From contig NZ_CP062163.1 of the NCBI RefSeq assembly GCF_014844095.1, forward strand, positions 3,443,501-3,507,500: a stretch of DNA of 64,000 nucleotides, written 5' to 3'. Source of the DNA: Brevibacillus sp. JNUCC-41 (lineage in GTDB: Bacteria; Bacillota; Bacilli; Bacillales; DSM-1321). The position numbers and the translations under genes were made by a program. The stretch's first letter is position 1; every line of letters begins with the position of its first letter. This document shows, piece after piece, positions 1 to 10,442 of the stretch. The notes beneath the pieces are model-generated. The model had not been told where the DNA came from. It did not search any database and saw nothing but the letters and a program-made list of their open reading frames with translations.

Positions 1-961
1 AGGAACTCATGCATTGATACAGGATGAAGTGAATTTTCAAAACCTAGGTCTTGTCATAACGGATGAACAGCATCGTTTCGGAGTGGAACAGCGCCGCATC
101 CTTCGTGAAAAAGGTACGAATCCAGATGTCCTTTTCATGACTGCTACACCGATTCCGCGAACGCTTGCAATTACAGTGTTTGGGGAAATGGACGTCTCCA
201 CGATCGATGAAATGCCTGCCGGGCGAAAAGCGATAGAAACTTATTGGGCGAAACACCAGATGCTTGATCGGATCTTAGCATTTGTCGAAAAAGAACTAAA
301 GAAAGGGAGACAGGCATACGTCATCTGTCCATTGATTGAAGAGTCGGAGAAACTCGATTCATTACAGAATGTTCTCGATGTTCATGCAATGCTGACACAA
401 TACTTTGCGAACAGGTACAAAGTGGGTCTTATGCATGGAAGGCTGCCCGCGGATGAAAAAGACGAAGTGATGCAGCAGTTTAGTGCCAATGAAGCACAAA
501 TCCTTGTTTCCACGACGGTTGTCGAGGTTGGGGTGAATGTTCCAAATGCAACGGTAATGGTCATTTATGATGCGGAGCGCTTTGGGCTTTCACAGTTGCA
601 TCAGTTACGCGGAAGGGTCGGACGGGGGAGTGATCAGTCCTTTTGCATACTGCTGGCTGATCCGAAAACGGAAGTCGGGAAAGAACGGATGAAAATCATG
701 ACCGAGACAAACGATGGATTTGCCCTTTCCGAAAAAGATTTGGAACTTCGTGGCCCCGGGGACTTCTTCGGTAAAAAACAAAGCGGCCTTCCCGAGTTCA
801 AGGTAGCAGACATGGTCCATGATTACAGGACCCTGGAAGTGGCAAGGATGGATGCAGCAAAATTGATTGCCTCCCAAAGCTTTTGGCATTCCCCGGAGTA
901 TGCTCCGCTTCGGAACTATCTAGAGGGGACGGGTGTATTCACGGGAGAAAAGCTGGACTGA
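1..961 (+). CDS. recG: ATP-dependent DNA helicase RecG, C-terminal part (5' truncated by window edge)
   Basis: RecG remodels stalled replication forks and Holliday junctions by dsDNA translocation. The reading frame is open from base 2, so the wedge domain and Walker A lie outside the window. What is seen, in order: the GTHAL motif, the DEQH box ([10 protein letters not shown]), motif [12 protein letters not shown], then the helicase C-terminal domain with the [14 protein letters not shown] and QLRGRVGRG motifs, ending in the RecG-specific tail. About 319 residues are present of the usual roughly 680. The next gene, fapR, has its own promoter 47 bases after the stop. Family identity is certain; nothing looks broken. 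Confidence 0.97.
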   Translation, partial: GTHALIQDEVNFQNLGLVITDEQHRFGVEQRRILREKGTNPDVLFMTATPIPRTLAITVFGEMDVSTIDEMPAGRKAIETYWAKHQMLDRILAFVEKELKKGRQAYVICPLIEESEKLDSLQNVLDVHAMLTQYFANRYKVGLMHGRLPADEKDEVMQQFSANEAQILVSTTVVEVGVNVPNATVMVIYDAERFGLSQLHQLRGRVGRGSDQSFCILLADPKTEVGKERMKIMTETNDGFALSEKDLELRGPGDFFGKKQSGLPEFKVADMVHDYRTLEVARMDAAKLIASQSFWHSPEYAPLRNYLEGTGVFTGEKLD

Positions 962-1007
962 ACTGAATGAAAAACCAATAGCAGATTGTGAGATTTTACT
1001 CAATATC

Positions 1008-1036
1008 TTGCAATCTGTTTTTAAAATATATATACT
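1008..1036 (+). promoter_or_regulatory. Sigma-A promoter of the fapR operon
   Basis: A -35 box TTGCAA (1008-1013) and a -10 box TATACT (1031-1036) are separated by exactly 17 bases. The FapR operator begins five bases downstream, over the expected transcription start. This is the arrangement for autoregulated fapR in Bacillus. Confidence 0.75.
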
Positions 1037-1040
1037 ACTA

Positions 1041-1057
1041 TTAGTACCTAGTCATAA
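1041..1057 (+). promoter_or_regulatory. FapR operator
   Basis: The 17 bases TTAGTACCTAGTCATAA match the conserved left half TTAGTACC of the known FapR site, with an imperfect right half. The position just after the -10 box fits repression by blocking transcription start, relieved by malonyl-CoA. The match is to the family motif from memory; binding is inferred. Confidence 0.8.
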
Positions 1058-1079
1058 TACTACGGATGGTGACCTTCAA

Positions 1080-1637
1080 ATGCGAAGAAATAAGAAGGAA
1101 CGCCAGCAATTATTAATCGAAACGATTAAACAGAATCCTTTTGTAACGGATGAGGAGCTGGCTGAAAAATATTCGGTGAGCGTCCAGACCATTAGGCTTG
1201 ACCGTCTTGAATTATCGATACCGGAACTGCGTGAGCGTATTAAAAGCGTGGCCGAGAAAAAATTCAGTGACGAGATCAGGGCATTGCCTTTGGATGAAAT
1301 CATCGGGGAAGTAATTGACCTTAATTTAGATGATAATGCAATTTCGATTTTAGATATAAATAAAGAGCATGTCTTTAAGCGGAATGGAATTGCAAGGGGG
1401 CATCACCTTTTTGCCCAAGCGAATTCATTGGCTGTGGCAGTCATAAATGATGAACTGGCCTTGACTGCAAAAGCATCCATTTTATTTACTCGTTCTGTAA
1501 AGGAAAATGAAAGAGTGGTAGCTAAAGCGAGGGTTAAAAGCGTGGATCACACCAACGATCGTTCCGTGGTGGAAGTCAGAAGCTACGTGGGTAATGAACT
1601 GGTTTTTAAAGGCGAGTTCGAAATGTATCGCTCTTAA
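1080..1637 (+). CDS. fapR: Fatty acid and phospholipid synthesis repressor FapR
   Basis: FapR represses fatty-acid and phospholipid genes and is released from DNA by malonyl-CoA. The N-terminal 45 residues form a helix-turn-helix ([20 protein letters not shown]). The rest is a hot-dog fold effector domain containing [20 protein letters not shown] and ending near [10 protein letters not shown]. The ATG at 1080 gives [10 protein letters not shown], the family start, and 185 residues against 188 in B. subtilis. The frame stays open upstream to 933, but that part would span the promoter and operator and is rejected. It heads the operon fapR-plsX-fabD-fabG and controls itself through the site at 1041-1057. 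Confidence 0.96.
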   Translation: MRRNKKERQQLLIETIKQNPFVTDEELAEKYSVSVQTIRLDRLELSIPELRERIKSVAEKKFSDEIRALPLDEIIGEVIDLNLDDNAISILDINKEHVFKRNGIARGHHLFAQANSLAVAVINDELALTAKASILFTRSVKENERVVAKARVKSVDHTNDRSVVEVRSYVGNELVFKGEFEMYRS

Positions 1638-1661
1638 CTTTCTAGTAAAGGATGAAAGAAA

Positions 1662-2648
1662 ATGAAGATTACGATAGATGCCATGGGTGGCGATAATGCT
1701 CCCGAGGCGCAGGTTTTGGGGGCGATGAAAGCTGTCGAGAATTTTTCCGATGTGGAAATCACCTTGATAGGCAATCAAGCTGAAATAAACCAATACTTAG
1801 CAAAACATGACCGTATAAGGGTTATACATACTGATGAAAAAATATTGAGTACCGACGAACCGGTTCGTGCGGTCCGGCGCAAGAAAAGCGCCTCGATGGT
1901 GTTGGCTGCACAGCACGTGGCTGACGGAGAAGCAGATGCATGCATTTCCTCAGGCAATACGGGGGCGCTAATGGCTGCGGGCTTGTTTGTGGTCGGAAGA
2001 ATAGAAGGAATTGAACGTCCGGCATTGGCTCCCACCCTTCCGACAATCGATGGTAAAGGTTTTGTGTTACTGGATGTAGGTGCGAACTCCGATGCGAAAC
2101 CGGAGCATCTCCTTCAATTCGCCATAATGGGGTCTGTTTATGCCCAAAAAGTGCGGGGAATCGAAAAGCCCCGTGTCGGATTACTTAATATTGGCACGGA
2201 AGAAAAAAAGGGGAATGATCTGACAAAGCATGCCTTTACATTACTGCAGCAATCATCGGAGATATCCTTTATAGGTAACGTAGAGGCAAGGGACCTCCTG
2301 AACGGGCCGGCAGATGTTGTCGTTACGGACGGCTTCACGGGAAATATGGTATTAAAGACGCTTGAAGGTACTGCTATGAGCGTATTCAAAATGGTGAAAA
2401 CGGCCTTGATGAGCAATCTCAAGAGTAAGTTGGCCGCAGCAATGGTAAAACCTGAACTAAAAGGCATAAAAAATAAAATGGATTATTCGGAGTATGGCGG
2501 TGCGGGCCTATTCGGTTTGAAGGCCCCTGTCATTAAGGCTCATGGTTCTTCAGATGCGAATGCGGTCTATAATGCAATACGCCAGACTCGCAATATGGTT
2601 GGAAATGACGTCATATCGACAATTGCGGAGACGATAGAAAAACAATAA
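1662..2648 (+). CDS. plsX: Phosphate acyltransferase PlsX
   Basis: PlsX converts acyl-ACP and phosphate to acyl-phosphate plus ACP, feeding PlsY in phosphatidic acid synthesis; it is a peripheral membrane enzyme. The 328-residue protein begins [15 protein letters not shown], the family signature, and carries [12 protein letters not shown] and [17 protein letters not shown] in the active-site region, then [17 protein letters not shown] and [18 protein letters not shown] near the end. It starts 24 bases after fapR with GGATGAAAG as a modest ribosome site. Length matches the B. subtilis enzyme (333). It is co-transcribed under FapR control. Confidence 0.97.
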   Translation: MKITIDAMGGDNAPEAQVLGAMKAVENFSDVEITLIGNQAEINQYLAKHDRIRVIHTDEKILSTDEPVRAVRRKKSASMVLAAQHVADGEADACISSGNTGALMAAGLFVVGRIEGIERPALAPTLPTIDGKGFVLLDVGANSDAKPEHLLQFAIMGSVYAQKVRGIEKPRVGLLNIGTEEKKGNDLTKHAFTLLQQSSEISFIGNVEARDLLNGPADVVVTDGFTGNMVLKTLEGTAMSVFKMVKTALMSNLKSKLAAAMVKPELKGIKNKMDYSEYGGAGLFGLKAPVIKAHGSSDANAVYNAIRQTRNMVGNDVISTIAETIEKQ

Positions 2649-2675
2649 TAAATCAAAGAGGCAGGGGAGTAACAG

Positions 2676-3623
2676 ATGGGTAAAATTGCTTTTGTCTTTC
2701 CAGGACAAGGTTCACAATCAATAGGAATGGGGCATGGCTTATTTCAGGAAAACGAGCGTGCTCAGAAAATTTTTCGAACAGCTGATGAAAAACTTGATTT
2801 TCCACTTTCCGAATTGACCTTTAATGGCACACAACAAGAATTAACGGTGACTTATAATGCACAGCCTGCTTTATTGACCACGAGTTATGCTTTCGTCAAG
2901 GAGTTGGAAGAAGCGGGAATCAAACCCGATTATACAGCCGGGCACAGTTTAGGTGAATATACGGCATTAGTGGCATCTGGTGCAATTTCTTTTGAGGATG
3001 CTGTATATACAGTGCGTAAGCGTGGTGAATTCATGGAAGCTGCGGTACCGAATGGTCAAGGCTCAATGGCTGCGATTTTGGGAATGGACCGGGAAGCCCT
3101 ATCTGAAGTCACTTCTGAAATTACGGCCACAGGGGAATCCGTTCAATTGGCCAATATTAACTGTCCAGGGCAAATCGTCATTTCAGGCACTTCGGAAGGG
3201 GTTAAACTTGCGAGTGCAAAAGCCAAGGAAAATGGCGCTAAACGGGCTCTTCCTCTTGAGGTTAGCGGACCGTTCCATTCGGAATTGATGAAACCGGCAG
3301 CAGAAAAATTACAGGGTGTCCTCGATGAAGTAAGCATCAAACAGGCAGAAATTCCTGTTATTTCAAACGTAACGGCCAAGCCCATTACAGCTCCTGCCGA
3401 AATAAAAGAAAAATTAATCGAACAACTGTATTCACCGGTCCTTTGGGAGGACAGTGTGAAAAATCTACTTGAATTGGGCGTGGATACGTTCATCGAGGTG
3501 GGCCCTGGGAAAGTATTGGGCGGATTGATAAAGAAAATTGATCGTTCCGTTCAAATTCATTCGGTATCCGATTTAGATACTCTAACTAAAACAATTGAAA
3601 CATTGAAGGGGGTACAATCATGA
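2676..3623 (+). CDS. fabD: Malonyl-CoA:ACP transacylase
   Basis: FabD moves malonate from CoA to acyl carrier protein to supply chain elongation. The catalytic serine lies in [12 protein letters not shown] (Ser91), the oxyanion motif FPGQGSQ is at residues 8-14, and the catalytic histidine is in SGPFHSELM near residue 200. The length of 315 is normal. A strong ribosome site (GGCAGGGGAG) precedes the ATG. The stop overlaps the start of fabG by four bases (ATGA), which implies translational coupling within the FapR operon. Confidence 0.97.
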   Translation: MGKIAFVFPGQGSQSIGMGHGLFQENERAQKIFRTADEKLDFPLSELTFNGTQQELTVTYNAQPALLTTSYAFVKELEEAGIKPDYTAGHSLGEYTALVASGAISFEDAVYTVRKRGEFMEAAVPNGQGSMAAILGMDREALSEVTSEITATGESVQLANINCPGQIVISGTSEGVKLASAKAKENGAKRALPLEVSGPFHSELMKPAAEKLQGVLDEVSIKQAEIPVISNVTAKPITAPAEIKEKLIEQLYSPVLWEDSVKNLLELGVDTFIEVGPGKVLGGLIKKIDRSVQIHSVSDLDTLTKTIETLKGVQS

Positions 3624-4363
3624 TCCTCGAAGGAAAAAAAGCACTTGTAACGGGAGCCTCACGAGGTATAGGCAAGGAAGTTGCATTGGAACTTGCCCGT
3701 CAGGGAGCAGATGTTGCCATCAACTATTCTGGCAGTGAAGCTAAAGCGAATGAAGTGGTTGAAGAAATCAAGGCATTGGGGCGTAATGCATTCGCCATAC
3801 AATGCGATGTTGCAAATAGTGAATCGGTGACAAGTATGATCAAAGAGGTCATCGAACAGTTTGGCAGAGTGGATATCCTGGTCAATAATGCTGGCATCAC
3901 ACGTGATAACCTATTGATGCGTATGAAAGAAGATGAATGGGATTCAGTGATCAATACGAATCTTAAAGGCGTGTTCCTATGCACCAAAGCGGTTACAAGG
4001 CAAATGATGAAACAGCGTAGCGGCAGGATCATCAATATGGCATCGATCGTCGGCGTCAGCGGTAATGCAGGGCAGGCTAATTATGTAGCGGCTAAAGCTG
4101 GTGTGATCGGCCTGACTAAAACCACGGCAAAGGAACTTGCTTCAAGAGGCATTACGGTCAATGCTATTGCCCCAGGTTTCATCTCAACGGATATGACGGG
4201 TGAATTGCCTGAAGACGTCCAAAAAGCCATGCTGGACCAAATTCCGCTTGCGCGGTTCGGTGACCCTAAAGATATTGCTGCAGTGGCGTCTTTCCTCGCT
4301 TCTGATGCCAGCAAATATATGACTGGGCAAACTCTTCATGTAGATGGCGGCATGGTCATGTAA
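3620..4363 (+). CDS. fabG: 3-oxoacyl-ACP reductase FabG
   Basis: FabG is an NADPH-dependent short-chain dehydrogenase that reduces 3-oxoacyl-ACP in each elongation round. The nucleotide-binding motif TGASRGIG is at residues 11-18, and NNAG is at 89-92. The catalytic tetrad is visible as Asn114, Ser142, Tyr155 and Lys159 (NYVAAKAG). The C-terminal LHVDGGMVM is the usual family end. At 247 residues it is full length. It overlaps fabD by four bases and is the last gene before acpP, which has its own promoter in the gap. Confidence 0.97.
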   Translation: MILEGKKALVTGASRGIGKEVALELARQGADVAINYSGSEAKANEVVEEIKALGRNAFAIQCDVANSESVTSMIKEVIEQFGRVDILVNNAGITRDNLLMRMKEDEWDSVINTNLKGVFLCTKAVTRQMMKQRSGRIINMASIVGVSGNAGQANYVAAKAGVIGLTKTTAKELASRGITVNAIAPGFISTDMTGELPEDVQKAMLDQIPLARFGDPKDIAAVASFLASDASKYMTGQTLHVDGGMVM

Positions 4364-4370
4364 GTTTTCT

Positions 4371-4398
4371 TTGATTTTTTTCGAAATTAATTTATAAT
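4371..4398 (+). promoter_or_regulatory. Promoter of acpP
   Basis: A TTGATT box (4371-4376) and a perfect TATAAT (4393-4398) are spaced 16 bases apart in the short fabG-acpP gap. This would let acyl carrier protein be made in excess of the upstream fab genes. Confidence 0.6.
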
Positions 4399-4420
4399 GT
4401 TTTGAGGGGAGGTGAACACA

Positions 4421-4654
4421 TTGGCAGATGTATTAGAAAGAGTAACTAAAATCGTTGTAGATCGTTTGAACGTAGAAGAATCAGAGGTAAAACTTGAAGC
4501 TTCTTTCAAAGAAGATCTTGGTGCCGATTCCCTTGATGTAGTTGAACTAGTCATGGAATTCGAAGACGAGTTTGATATGGAAATTTCGGACGATGACGCT
4601 GAAAAAATCGCCACAGTAGGTGATGCTGTGAATTACATACAAAGCACTATGTAA
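4421..4654 (+). CDS. acpP: Acyl carrier protein (TTG start)
   Basis: AcpP carries growing acyl chains on a 4'-phosphopantetheine arm. The arm attaches to Ser37 in [16 protein letters not shown]. The 77-residue acidic protein matches the family in length. The start is the TTG at 4421, giving [11 protein letters not shown] as in other Bacillus AcpP. A GTG at 4412 in the same frame is rejected because it sits inside the Shine-Dalgarno sequence GGAGGTGA (4408-4415), which is 8 bases from the TTG when measured from GGAGG. Its own promoter lies at 4371-4398 and a terminator follows at 4673. Confidence 0.96.
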   Translation: MADVLERVTKIVVDRLNVEESEVKLEASFKEDLGADSLDVVELVMEFEDEFDMEISDDDAEKIATVGDAVNYIQSTM

Positions 4655-4672
4655 TGAATTGTCATTTGACTA

Positions 4673-4703
4673 AAAGCTCCGTTTTTTAACGGGGCTTTCT
4701 CTT
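4673..4703 (+). terminator. Intrinsic terminator after acpP
   Basis: An 11-bp stem AAAGCTCCGTT / AACGGGGCTTT (one G-T pair) with a TTTT loop is followed by a short, T-rich tail, CTCTT. It ends the lipid-synthesis transcripts. Confidence 0.85.
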
Positions 4704-4785
4704 ATTGCTTAAAGAAGTTTGTTGCATCAGCAGATAAGGAAATGAGCATGTACACGGTAAGTTCCGCCTGCATGGCAGTGGTCTT

Positions 4786-4814
4786 TTGCCATTAGTTTTC
4801 TTTAAGGTGATAAT
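4786..4814 (+). promoter_or_regulatory. Probable promoter of rnc-smc-ftsY
   Basis: TTGCCA (4786-4791) and GATAAT (4809-4814) are 17 bases apart. Each box differs from consensus at one base. It is the best candidate between the acpP terminator and rnc, leaving a leader of roughly 100 bases. Confidence 0.6.
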
Positions 4815-4920
4815 AATGTATGATGGTACATAGGAAAGCTTGACAGGAATTCCTGCCAGGTTTCTTTTTATATATATTGGAAAAATATGCTTTTTGAACC
4901 GTTGTGGAGGGTTTTGTGTG

Positions 4921-5661
4921 ATGCGTAGGAACGGAAACAATCGTAAACCATCAATCAAGGATAATAATTTTAAACAGCTGCAAGAAAATCTGGGTTTTCA
5001 TTTTAAAGATGAAAATCTATTAAAACAAGCTTTTACGCATTCATCTTATGTGAATGAGCATCGCCGTAAGCCTTATGAAGATAATGAAAGGCTTGAATTC
5101 TTAGGGGACGCTGTACTTGAATTGACCATCTCTAAATACTTATATCAAAAATATCCGATGATGAGCGAAGGTGAACTTACCAAACTAAGGGCTGCCATTG
5201 TTTGTGAGCCTTCACTAGTTGCTTTTGCCAACAGCCTTTCTTACGGGGAATATGTATTACTCGGAAAAGGTGAAGAAATGACAGGTGGAAGAGAACGTCC
5301 TGCCATGCTTGCGGATGTATTCGAAGCTTACATTGGTGCTTTGTACCTTGATCAAGGATTAGAGCCGGTTGTGCAGTTTTTGACGAATGTCGTGTTTCCG
5401 AAGATAGACGAGGGTGCTTTTTCTCATGTGATGGATTATAAGAGCCAGCTTCAGGAGCTGATCCAGCGGGATGCCATCGGTGTCCTGCAATATAAAATCT
5501 TGCAGGAAAAAGGACCGGCTCATAATCGGGAGTTTGTTTCGACCGTCTCCCTTAATGGGGAAGAGCTGGGCACTGGAATAGGAAAGTCAAAAAAAGAAGC
5601 GGAGCAGCATGCTGCCGAGCATGCATTGATCGTTTTAAAAGATAAAAAATCAACAAGATAG
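4921..5661 (+). CDS. rnc: Ribonuclease III
   Basis: RNase III cuts double-stranded RNA, including 30S rRNA precursors and antisense duplexes. The catalytic signature [13 protein letters not shown] sits around residues 57-69, with the second acidic cluster at [17 protein letters not shown]-terminal dsRNA-binding domain runs from [12 protein letters not shown] to [15 protein letters not shown]. The GGAGG at 4906-4910 could serve ATG 4921 or the adjacent in-frame GTG 4918, which differs by one residue. The frame is open further upstream but without a ribosome site. The product has 246 residues against 249 in B. subtilis. It shares an operon with smc. Confidence 0.95.
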   Translation: MRRNGNNRKPSIKDNNFKQLQENLGFHFKDENLLKQAFTHSSYVNEHRRKPYEDNERLEFLGDAVLELTISKYLYQKYPMMSEGELTKLRAAIVCEPSLVAFANSLSYGEYVLLGKGEEMTGGRERPAMLADVFEAYIGALYLDQGLEPVVQFLTNVVFPKIDEGAFSHVMDYKSQLQELIQRDAIGVLQYKILQEKGPAHNREFVSTVSLNGEELGTGIGKSKKEAEQHAAEHALIVLKDKKSTR

Positions 5662-5685
5662 TTGAACAGTAGAGGGGGAAAGGTC

Positions 5686-8600
5686 ATGTTCCTCAAACGT
5701 TTGGACGTTGTAGGATTTAAATCTTTCGCAGAGAAAATTTCGATTGATTTTGTACCTGGTGTCACGGCAGTGGTTGGACCAAACGGAAGCGGTAAAAGTA
5801 ATGTGACCGATGCAGTCCGTTGGGTACTTGGAGAGCAGTCTGCGAAATCACTGCGTGGAGCAAAAATGGAAGATATCATCTTTTCGGGAAGTGACACGAG
5901 GAAAGCGTTGAATTTTGCGGAAGTATCATTGACCCTTGATAACGAGACCAATTCCCTACCGATCGACTTTCATGAAGTCAGTGTGACAAGACGTGTATAT
6001 CGATCGGGAGAAAGTGAATTTTTCATTAATAATCAAGGTTGCCGTCTTAAAGACATCATAGACCTTTTCATGGATTCTGGTCTTGGGCGAGAAGCCTTTT
6101 CCATCATCAGCCAAGGGAAAGTGGAAGAAATCCTGAGCAGTAAGGCTGAAGAAAGACGAGTGATTTTTGAAGAGGCAGCCGGTGTCCTTAAGTATAAAAC
6201 TAGAAAACGAAAAGCGGAATCGAAGCTGACGGAAACACAGGATAACTTAAACCGTGTCCATGATATCCTCCATGAATTGGAGGGACAGGTGGAGCCGTTA
6301 AAAATTCAGTCTTCCCTCGCCAAGGAATTTTTGGCGAAGAAAGAAGAGCTTGAGCAAATAGAAGTGGCTTTAACCGTTTTTGAAATAGAAGAGCTTTATG
6401 AGAAATGGAAAAAACTTTCTCAAGAACTTGAAAAACATAATGAAATGGAACAGCAAATGGCAGGACAGCTTCATGACAGGGAAGGGCATCTCAAAAAACT
6501 AAGGGATAGTCTTGCTGCGCTTGAGACATCGATCAATGGGCTTCAGGAAGTTCTCCTGAATGCCAGCGAAGAACTTGAAAAGCTTGAAGGCCGTAAAGAG
6601 GTTTTGAAAGAACGGAAAAAAAATGCTGCCCAAAACAAGTCACAGCTAGAAAAAGCGATTGTGGAAGGTGAGGCTGCCGTCGAGCGGTTGTCTTTGCAAA
6701 AGGAAAGAGAAACGGAAATCCTCAATGCACTGAACATGGAAGTGAAAGAGATTTCTGAAACCTTACATGAAAAACAAAAAAGCCTAGGCCTATTCAATAG
6801 TGATATTGAAGCGATGATCGAAGCGAAAAAGAGTGACTATATCGAGTGGTTGAACAAGCAGGCATCGGCTAAAAACGAAAAACAATACCTGCTCCAGCAA
6901 TTAACGCAGCAGGAACATAAAAATGCTAAACTGGATATGGAAAATGAAAAGTTCTTAACTGAAAGAATGGAAATCGCTGCTAAAAAAATGGAATATTCAC
7001 AGCTGATGGAAAATATGACCAAGCAGCTTGAAGAGCATGTCACTTATTTCCGAAATCAGCAGAATAAATTGATTGCTGCAAAAGATACGTATCAAAAACA
7101 AGAAACCACCCTTTATAAGGCCTATCAATTCCTTCAACAGGCAAAATCTCGTAAGGAACTACTTGAAGAAATGGAAGATGATTATGCAGGCTTTTTTCAA
7201 GGGGTAAAAGAGGTTTTGAAAGCGAAAGAAACCCTTCGAGGCATTGAAGGGGCAGTTGCGGAATTGATAAAGGTTCCAAAGGAATATGAAACGGCTATCG
7301 AAACGGCTTTGGGCGGAGCGATGCAGCATGTTGTCGTGGAACGCGAAGAGCATGCACGGGAAGCCATTTCCTTCTTGAAGAAAAATAGGTATGGGCGTGC
7401 GACGTTCTTGCCATTATCAGTCATAAAGGCAAGAGAGATATCAGCTAACCAACTATCGATGCTGAAGAGCCATCCAGCTTTTGTGGGGACGGGTTCCTCA
7501 TTGATCCAATATGATGATAGGCATGCAGCGATTGCTGAAAACCTATTAGGAACCGTAATGATAACGACCGATTTAAAAGGTGCAAATGACCTGGCCAAAA
7601 TGATGCAGCACCGTTTCCGCTTCGTAACACTTGAAGGAGATATCGTCAATCCAGGTGGTTCAATGACTGGTGGAGCCTTAAAGCAAAAAACGACCTCCCT
7701 GCTTTCAAGGAAAACGGAATTGGAAGAGCTCCATCAAAAACTTGCTGCAATGGAAGCTAAAACAAATCAGCTAGAAAAGCAAGTCAAACAGCTCAAAGTG
7801 GATCTGGGTGTTCAAGAGCAAACGCTTGAACAAACCAGAAAAACAGGAGAGAGACTTCGATTACAAGAACAAACCCTTAAGGGCGAACTCCGTGAAGTGG
7901 AGCTGCAGGAAAGAAATGTGAATGAACGGCTGCATCTTTATGATTTGGATAAAAATTCATATTTGGAAGAACAACAGCAAAAAACTGCAAGACTTGAAGA
8001 GCTGGAAGAACTTTTGGGATCGTGTAAAACTGAGATTGAAGGGCTGGACCGGTTGATTTCAGAAATGACCGAACAAAAGCAATCTCAACAATCCTCAAAA
8101 GAGAGCCTTGCTGAAGAAACGAATGAACTGAGGGTAATGCTTGCCTCTAAGCGCGGCCAGCTGCAAAACCAAAAAGAGAAGATGGAACGCATTGAATCGG
8201 ATCTTTCAAAGGAAACAAGCAGGCTTGCCGAAAACAAAGATGATTTAGGGCTCCTGACCAATGAAATGACAGACAGTTCAAGCGGGGAAGAGTCCCTGGA
8301 AGATATGGCTCAGCAGAAATTGCTCGATAAAAATGGGGCAATTGAAGGAATCGCCATGAAAAAACAGGAAAAAGACGAGCTTCTAACGCAAGTTGAAACT
8401 CTTGAATTGTCCTTGAAAGAGGAAAATAGGCTTTATAGAGGCATTGTCGAAGTGATAAAGGATGAAGAAGTGAAATTAACTCGTCTGGATGTCGAACTGG
8501 AAAATCGCCTCGCCCACTTGAGAGAAGAATATACCCTTTCCTTTGAGGGTGCTAAAGAACAGTATCCATTGATGATGCCTGCAGAAGAAGCTCAAAAAAG

Positions 8601-9249
8601 GGTGAAGCTGATCAAGCTTGCAATCGAGGAACTGGGGACGGTGAATCTAGGTGCAATTGATGAATACGCACGAGTAGCTGAACGCTATGAATTCCTTCTT
8701 AGTCAAAAGGAAGACCTTCAACAGGCGAAAGATACATTATTCCAAGTCATCGATGAAATGGATGATGAAATGAAGCGGCGCTTTGCGGATACCTTCTATT
8801 CAATCCGTGAAGAGTTCGAACAAGTCTTCAAAGCCTTATTCGGCGGTGGCAGAGCGGAGCTAAAGCTGACAAATCCGGATGATTTACTAAATACAGGAGT
8901 AGATATCATTGCACAGCCTCCTGGGAAAAAACTGCAAAATTTGAGCCTCTTATCCGGGGGAGAACGAGCATTGACAGCCATAGCCCTTTTATTCTCCATT
9001 CTAAAAGTGCGTCCTGTGCCTTTCTGTATCCTTGATGAGGTCGAGGCAGCGCTTGATGAGGCGAATGTCGTCCGGTTCAGTCAATTTTTAAGGAAGTTCA
9101 GCAGGGAAACGCAGTTCATCGTGATCACTCACCGCAAAGGCACGATGGAAGAGGCGGATGTCCTATATGGCATTACGATGCAGGAGTCAGGTGTCTCCAA
9201 ACTTGTTTCCGTCCGGATGGAAGAATCAGAAAACTTTATTGAAGTTTAA
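5686..9249 (+). CDS. smc: Chromosome partition protein Smc
   Basis: Smc is the ATPase core of the condensin that compacts and separates chromosomes with ScpA and ScpB. Walker A GPNGSGKSN is near residues 31-39. Two long coiled-coil arms flank the hinge, which contains VVVEREEHAREAISFLKKNRYGRATFLPL split around residue 550 and the GGSMTGG glycines. The C-terminal head has LLSGGERALTAIALLF and Walker B CILDEVEAALD. At 1187 residues it is within one residue of B. subtilis Smc. The start ATG 5686 follows GAGGGGGAAAGG. The gap from rnc is only 24 bases. Confidence 0.98.
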   Translation: MFLKRLDVVGFKSFAEKISIDFVPGVTAVVGPNGSGKSNVTDAVRWVLGEQSAKSLRGAKMEDIIFSGSDTRKALNFAEVSLTLDNETNSLPIDFHEVSVTRRVYRSGESEFFINNQGCRLKDIIDLFMDSGLGREAFSIISQGKVEEILSSKAEERRVIFEEAAGVLKYKTRKRKAESKLTETQDNLNRVHDILHELEGQVEPLKIQSSLAKEFLAKKEELEQIEVALTVFEIEELYEKWKKLSQELEKHNEMEQQMAGQLHDREGHLKKLRDSLAALETSINGLQEVLLNASEELEKLEGRKEVLKERKKNAAQNKSQLEKAIVEGEAAVERLSLQKERETEILNALNMEVKEISETLHEKQKSLGLFNSDIEAMIEAKKSDYIEWLNKQASAKNEKQYLLQQLTQQEHKNAKLDMENEKFLTERMEIAAKKMEYSQLMENMTKQLEEHVTYFRNQQNKLIAAKDTYQKQETTLYKAYQFLQQAKSRKELLEEMEDDYAGFFQGVKEVLKAKETLRGIEGAVAELIKVPKEYETAIETALGGAMQHVVVEREEHAREAISFLKKNRYGRATFLPLSVIKAREISANQLSMLKSHPAFVGTGSSLIQYDDRHAAIAENLLGTVMITTDLKGANDLAKMMQHRFRFVTLEGDIVNPGGSMTGGALKQKTTSLLSRKTELEELHQKLAAMEAKTNQLEKQVKQLKVDLGVQEQTLEQTRKTGERLRLQEQTLKGELREVELQERNVNERLHLYDLDKNSYLEEQQQKTARLEELEELLGSCKTEIEGLDRLISEMTEQKQSQQSSKESLAEETNELRVMLASKRGQLQNQKEKMERIESDLSKETSRLAENKDDLGLLTNEMTDSSSGEESLEDMAQQKLLDKNGAIEGIAMKKQEKDELLTQVETLELSLKEENRLYRGIVEVIKDEEVKLTRLDVELENRLAHLREEYTLSFEGAKEQYPLMMPAEEAQKRVKLIKLAIEELGTVNLGAIDEYARVAERYEFLLSQKEDLQQAKDTLFQVIDEMDDEMKRRFADTFYSIREEFEQVFKALFGGGRAELKLTNPDDLLNTGVDIIAQPPGKKLQNLSLLSGGERALTAIALLFSILKVRPVPFCILDEVEAALDEANVVRFSQFLRKFSRETQFIVITHRKGTMEEADVLYGITMQESGVSKLVSVRMEESENFIEV

Positions 9250-9276
9250 AATTCATGAATTAAAGGAAGTGGGACA

Positions 9277-10299
9277 ATGAGTTTTTTCAAAAAGCTAAAA
9301 GAGAAATTTACGACCCAGGAAGAAAAAGAAAAAGAAAAATCAGTTGAAGCAGAAATATCCATAGGGGAAAAATTCAAACAAGGTTTGACAAAGACGAGGA
9401 ATTCCTTTACGGGAAGGGTTAATGAACTTGTTGCCCGATACCGGAAAGTGGATGAGGACTTTTTTGAAGAACTTGAAGAAATCCTGATACAGGCTGATGT
9501 AGGCTTTGATACTGTGATGGAACTGATTGATCAATTAAAAATGGAAGTCAAGCTTCGCAATATCTCTGATACGAGGGAAGTGCAGTCCGTTATTTCCGAA
9601 AAGCTTGTAGAAATCTACCAAGGTGATGGTGAAGCGACTTCAAGCCTGAATATACAAGAAGAAGGTTTGACGGTCATTTTGTTTGTAGGGGTTAATGGGG
9701 TAGGAAAAACGACGACAATTGGTAAACTTGCCCATAAATTCAAAACAGAAGGTAAATCTGTCGTATTGGCTGCCGGTGATACCTTCCGTGCCGGTGCAAT
9801 CGAACAGCTCGAGGTTTGGGGAGAGCGTGTCGGTGTCAGTGTAATCAAACAGGGTGAAGGTTCTGACCCTGCAGCGGTCATGTTCGACGCCATTCAGGCC
9901 GCCAAGGCACGAAAAGCGGATATACTGATTTGCGATACGGCCGGCCGCTTACAGAATAAAGTGAATTTAATGAAGGAATTGGAAAAGGTGAAACGTGTAA
10001 TTGAACGTGAAGTACCAGGTGCACCACACGAGGTGTTGCTTGCCCTTGATGCTACGACTGGGCAAAATGCACTTATTCAGGCCAAGACATTCAAGGAAGC
10101 GACCAATGTTTCCGGTATTGTTCTAACAAAGCTTGATGGCACTGCAAAAGGTGGGATTGTTTTGGCAATTCGCAATGAATTGGCCATTCCCGTTAAATTT
10201 GTCGGGCTAGGTGAAAAAATGGACGATTTACAGGAATTCGATGCTGAGAAATATGTTTACGGCCTTTTTGCTGATATCATCGATAAAGAAGAGGTTTAG
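9277..10299 (+). CDS. ftsY: Signal recognition particle receptor FtsY
   Basis: FtsY is the membrane-docking SRP GTPase that accepts ribosome-nascent chain complexes from Ffh. The N-terminal region is short and highly charged (EEKEKEKSVEAE), as in Gram-positive FtsY. The NG domain follows, with GVNGVGKTTTIGKLA (P-loop), DTFRAGAIEQL, DTAGRLQNK and TKLDGTAKGG. At 340 residues it is near the B. subtilis length of 329. It lies 27 bases after smc and is followed by a strong terminator, so rnc-smc-ftsY forms one transcript. Confidence 0.97.
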   Translation: MSFFKKLKEKFTTQEEKEKEKSVEAEISIGEKFKQGLTKTRNSFTGRVNELVARYRKVDEDFFEELEEILIQADVGFDTVMELIDQLKMEVKLRNISDTREVQSVISEKLVEIYQGDGEATSSLNIQEEGLTVILFVGVNGVGKTTTIGKLAHKFKTEGKSVVLAAGDTFRAGAIEQLEVWGERVGVSVIKQGEGSDPAAVMFDAIQAAKARKADILICDTAGRLQNKVNLMKELEKVKRVIEREVPGAPHEVLLALDATTGQNALIQAKTFKEATNVSGIVLTKLDGTAKGGIVLAIRNELAIPVKFVGLGEKMDDLQEFDAEKYVYGLFADIIDKEEV

Positions 10300-10309
10300 A
10301 AAAAATGCA

Positions 10310-10342
10310 AGCCGGAAGAGATAATTCTCTTCTGGTTTTTTG
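10310..10342 (+). terminator. Intrinsic terminator after ftsY
   Basis: The stem AGCCGGAAGAG / CTCTTCTGGTT, containing G-T pairing, has an ATAATT loop and a T tract directly after it. Confidence 0.88.
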
Positions 10343-10442
10343 TTCACAGTGGTTATTTGGAGGAACAATTGCAGAAAGGTACAAAAAAGAGGATGAAAAA
10401 GAAAAAAATAATGCTTTGCAAACATGTGGTAAGGAGTTTAAC

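Noticed and set aside
5686..9249. Long repetitive-looking Glu/Lys segments in smc as a possible repeat array
   Set aside because: They are the coiled-coil arms of Smc; no nucleotide-level tandem repeat was seen.
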